A stretch of 6,153 bases of DNA. Source: Streptococcus oralis (lineage in GTDB: Bacteria; Bacillota; Bacilli; Lactobacillales; Streptococcaceae). The position numbers were made by a program, and so were the translations under genes. Positions 6,152-6,153 of this stretch are shown here, in pieces (within the stretch, counting starts at the first letter, position 1; the number at the start of each line of letters is the position of its first letter). The DNA is taken from positions 1 through 6,153 of the forward strand of contig CAJPKC010000076.1 in NCBI GenBank assembly GCA_905370255.1, given 5' to 3'. Below the pieces are notes generated by a model, which was not told where the DNA came from, did not search any database, and saw nothing but the letters and a program-made list of their open reading frames with translations.

Positions 6152-6153
6152 TA

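Overview
The window looks like chromosomal DNA of a low-GC Gram-positive coccus of the Streptococcus mitis group (S. pneumoniae, S. mitis, S. oralis and relatives). This rests on recall: IlvE, Pcp and the tail of ParC read very close to remembered pneumococcal proteins, and the order parC - ilvE - peptide-binding lipoprotein - DUF969 - DUF979 - pcp - small protein - tRNA-Tyr matches the arrangement I remember downstream of parC. All supported genes are on the + strand, and no mobile element, CRISPR array or integration site was seen.

Layout. Positions 1-213 are the 3' end of parC (topoisomerase IV subunit A), which carries an in-frame TAA at 31-33, well before the family's normal stop. A terminator (218-244) closes that unit. 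The next 100 bases form a control region: a perfect 15/15 CodY box (253-267), a sigma-A promoter (279-306) and a strong ribosome binding site. A five-gene run follows (343-5656): ilvE (branched-chain aminotransferase), an orphan oligopeptide-binding lipoprotein, two integral membrane proteins of the DUF969 and DUF979 families whose genes overlap by 4 bases, and pcp (pyroglutamyl peptidase). Gaps within the run are at most 34 bases and I see no internal terminator, so it is probably one operon. It ends at a 13-bp-stem terminator (5701-5736). A small one-gene unit (5791-6021, DUF2969-like) and a tRNA-Tyr gene (6071-6151) follow, each with its own promoter.

How the genes fit together. The lipoprotein would capture peptides outside the cell, Pcp would remove N-terminal pyroglutamate from peptides inside, and IlvE interconverts branched-chain amino acids and keto acids using glutamate/2-oxoglutarate. 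CodY, which senses branched-chain amino acids, would shut the run off when they are plentiful. DUF969 and DUF979 have no function I can state with certainty. Their place next to pcp suggests a two-subunit carrier for pyroglutamate or a related compound, which is inference. The most notable observations are the parC nonsense codon, the CodY-headed peptide/pyroglutamate gene set, and a shared Asn-Phe-Ala-x-Phe pattern in the two membrane proteins.
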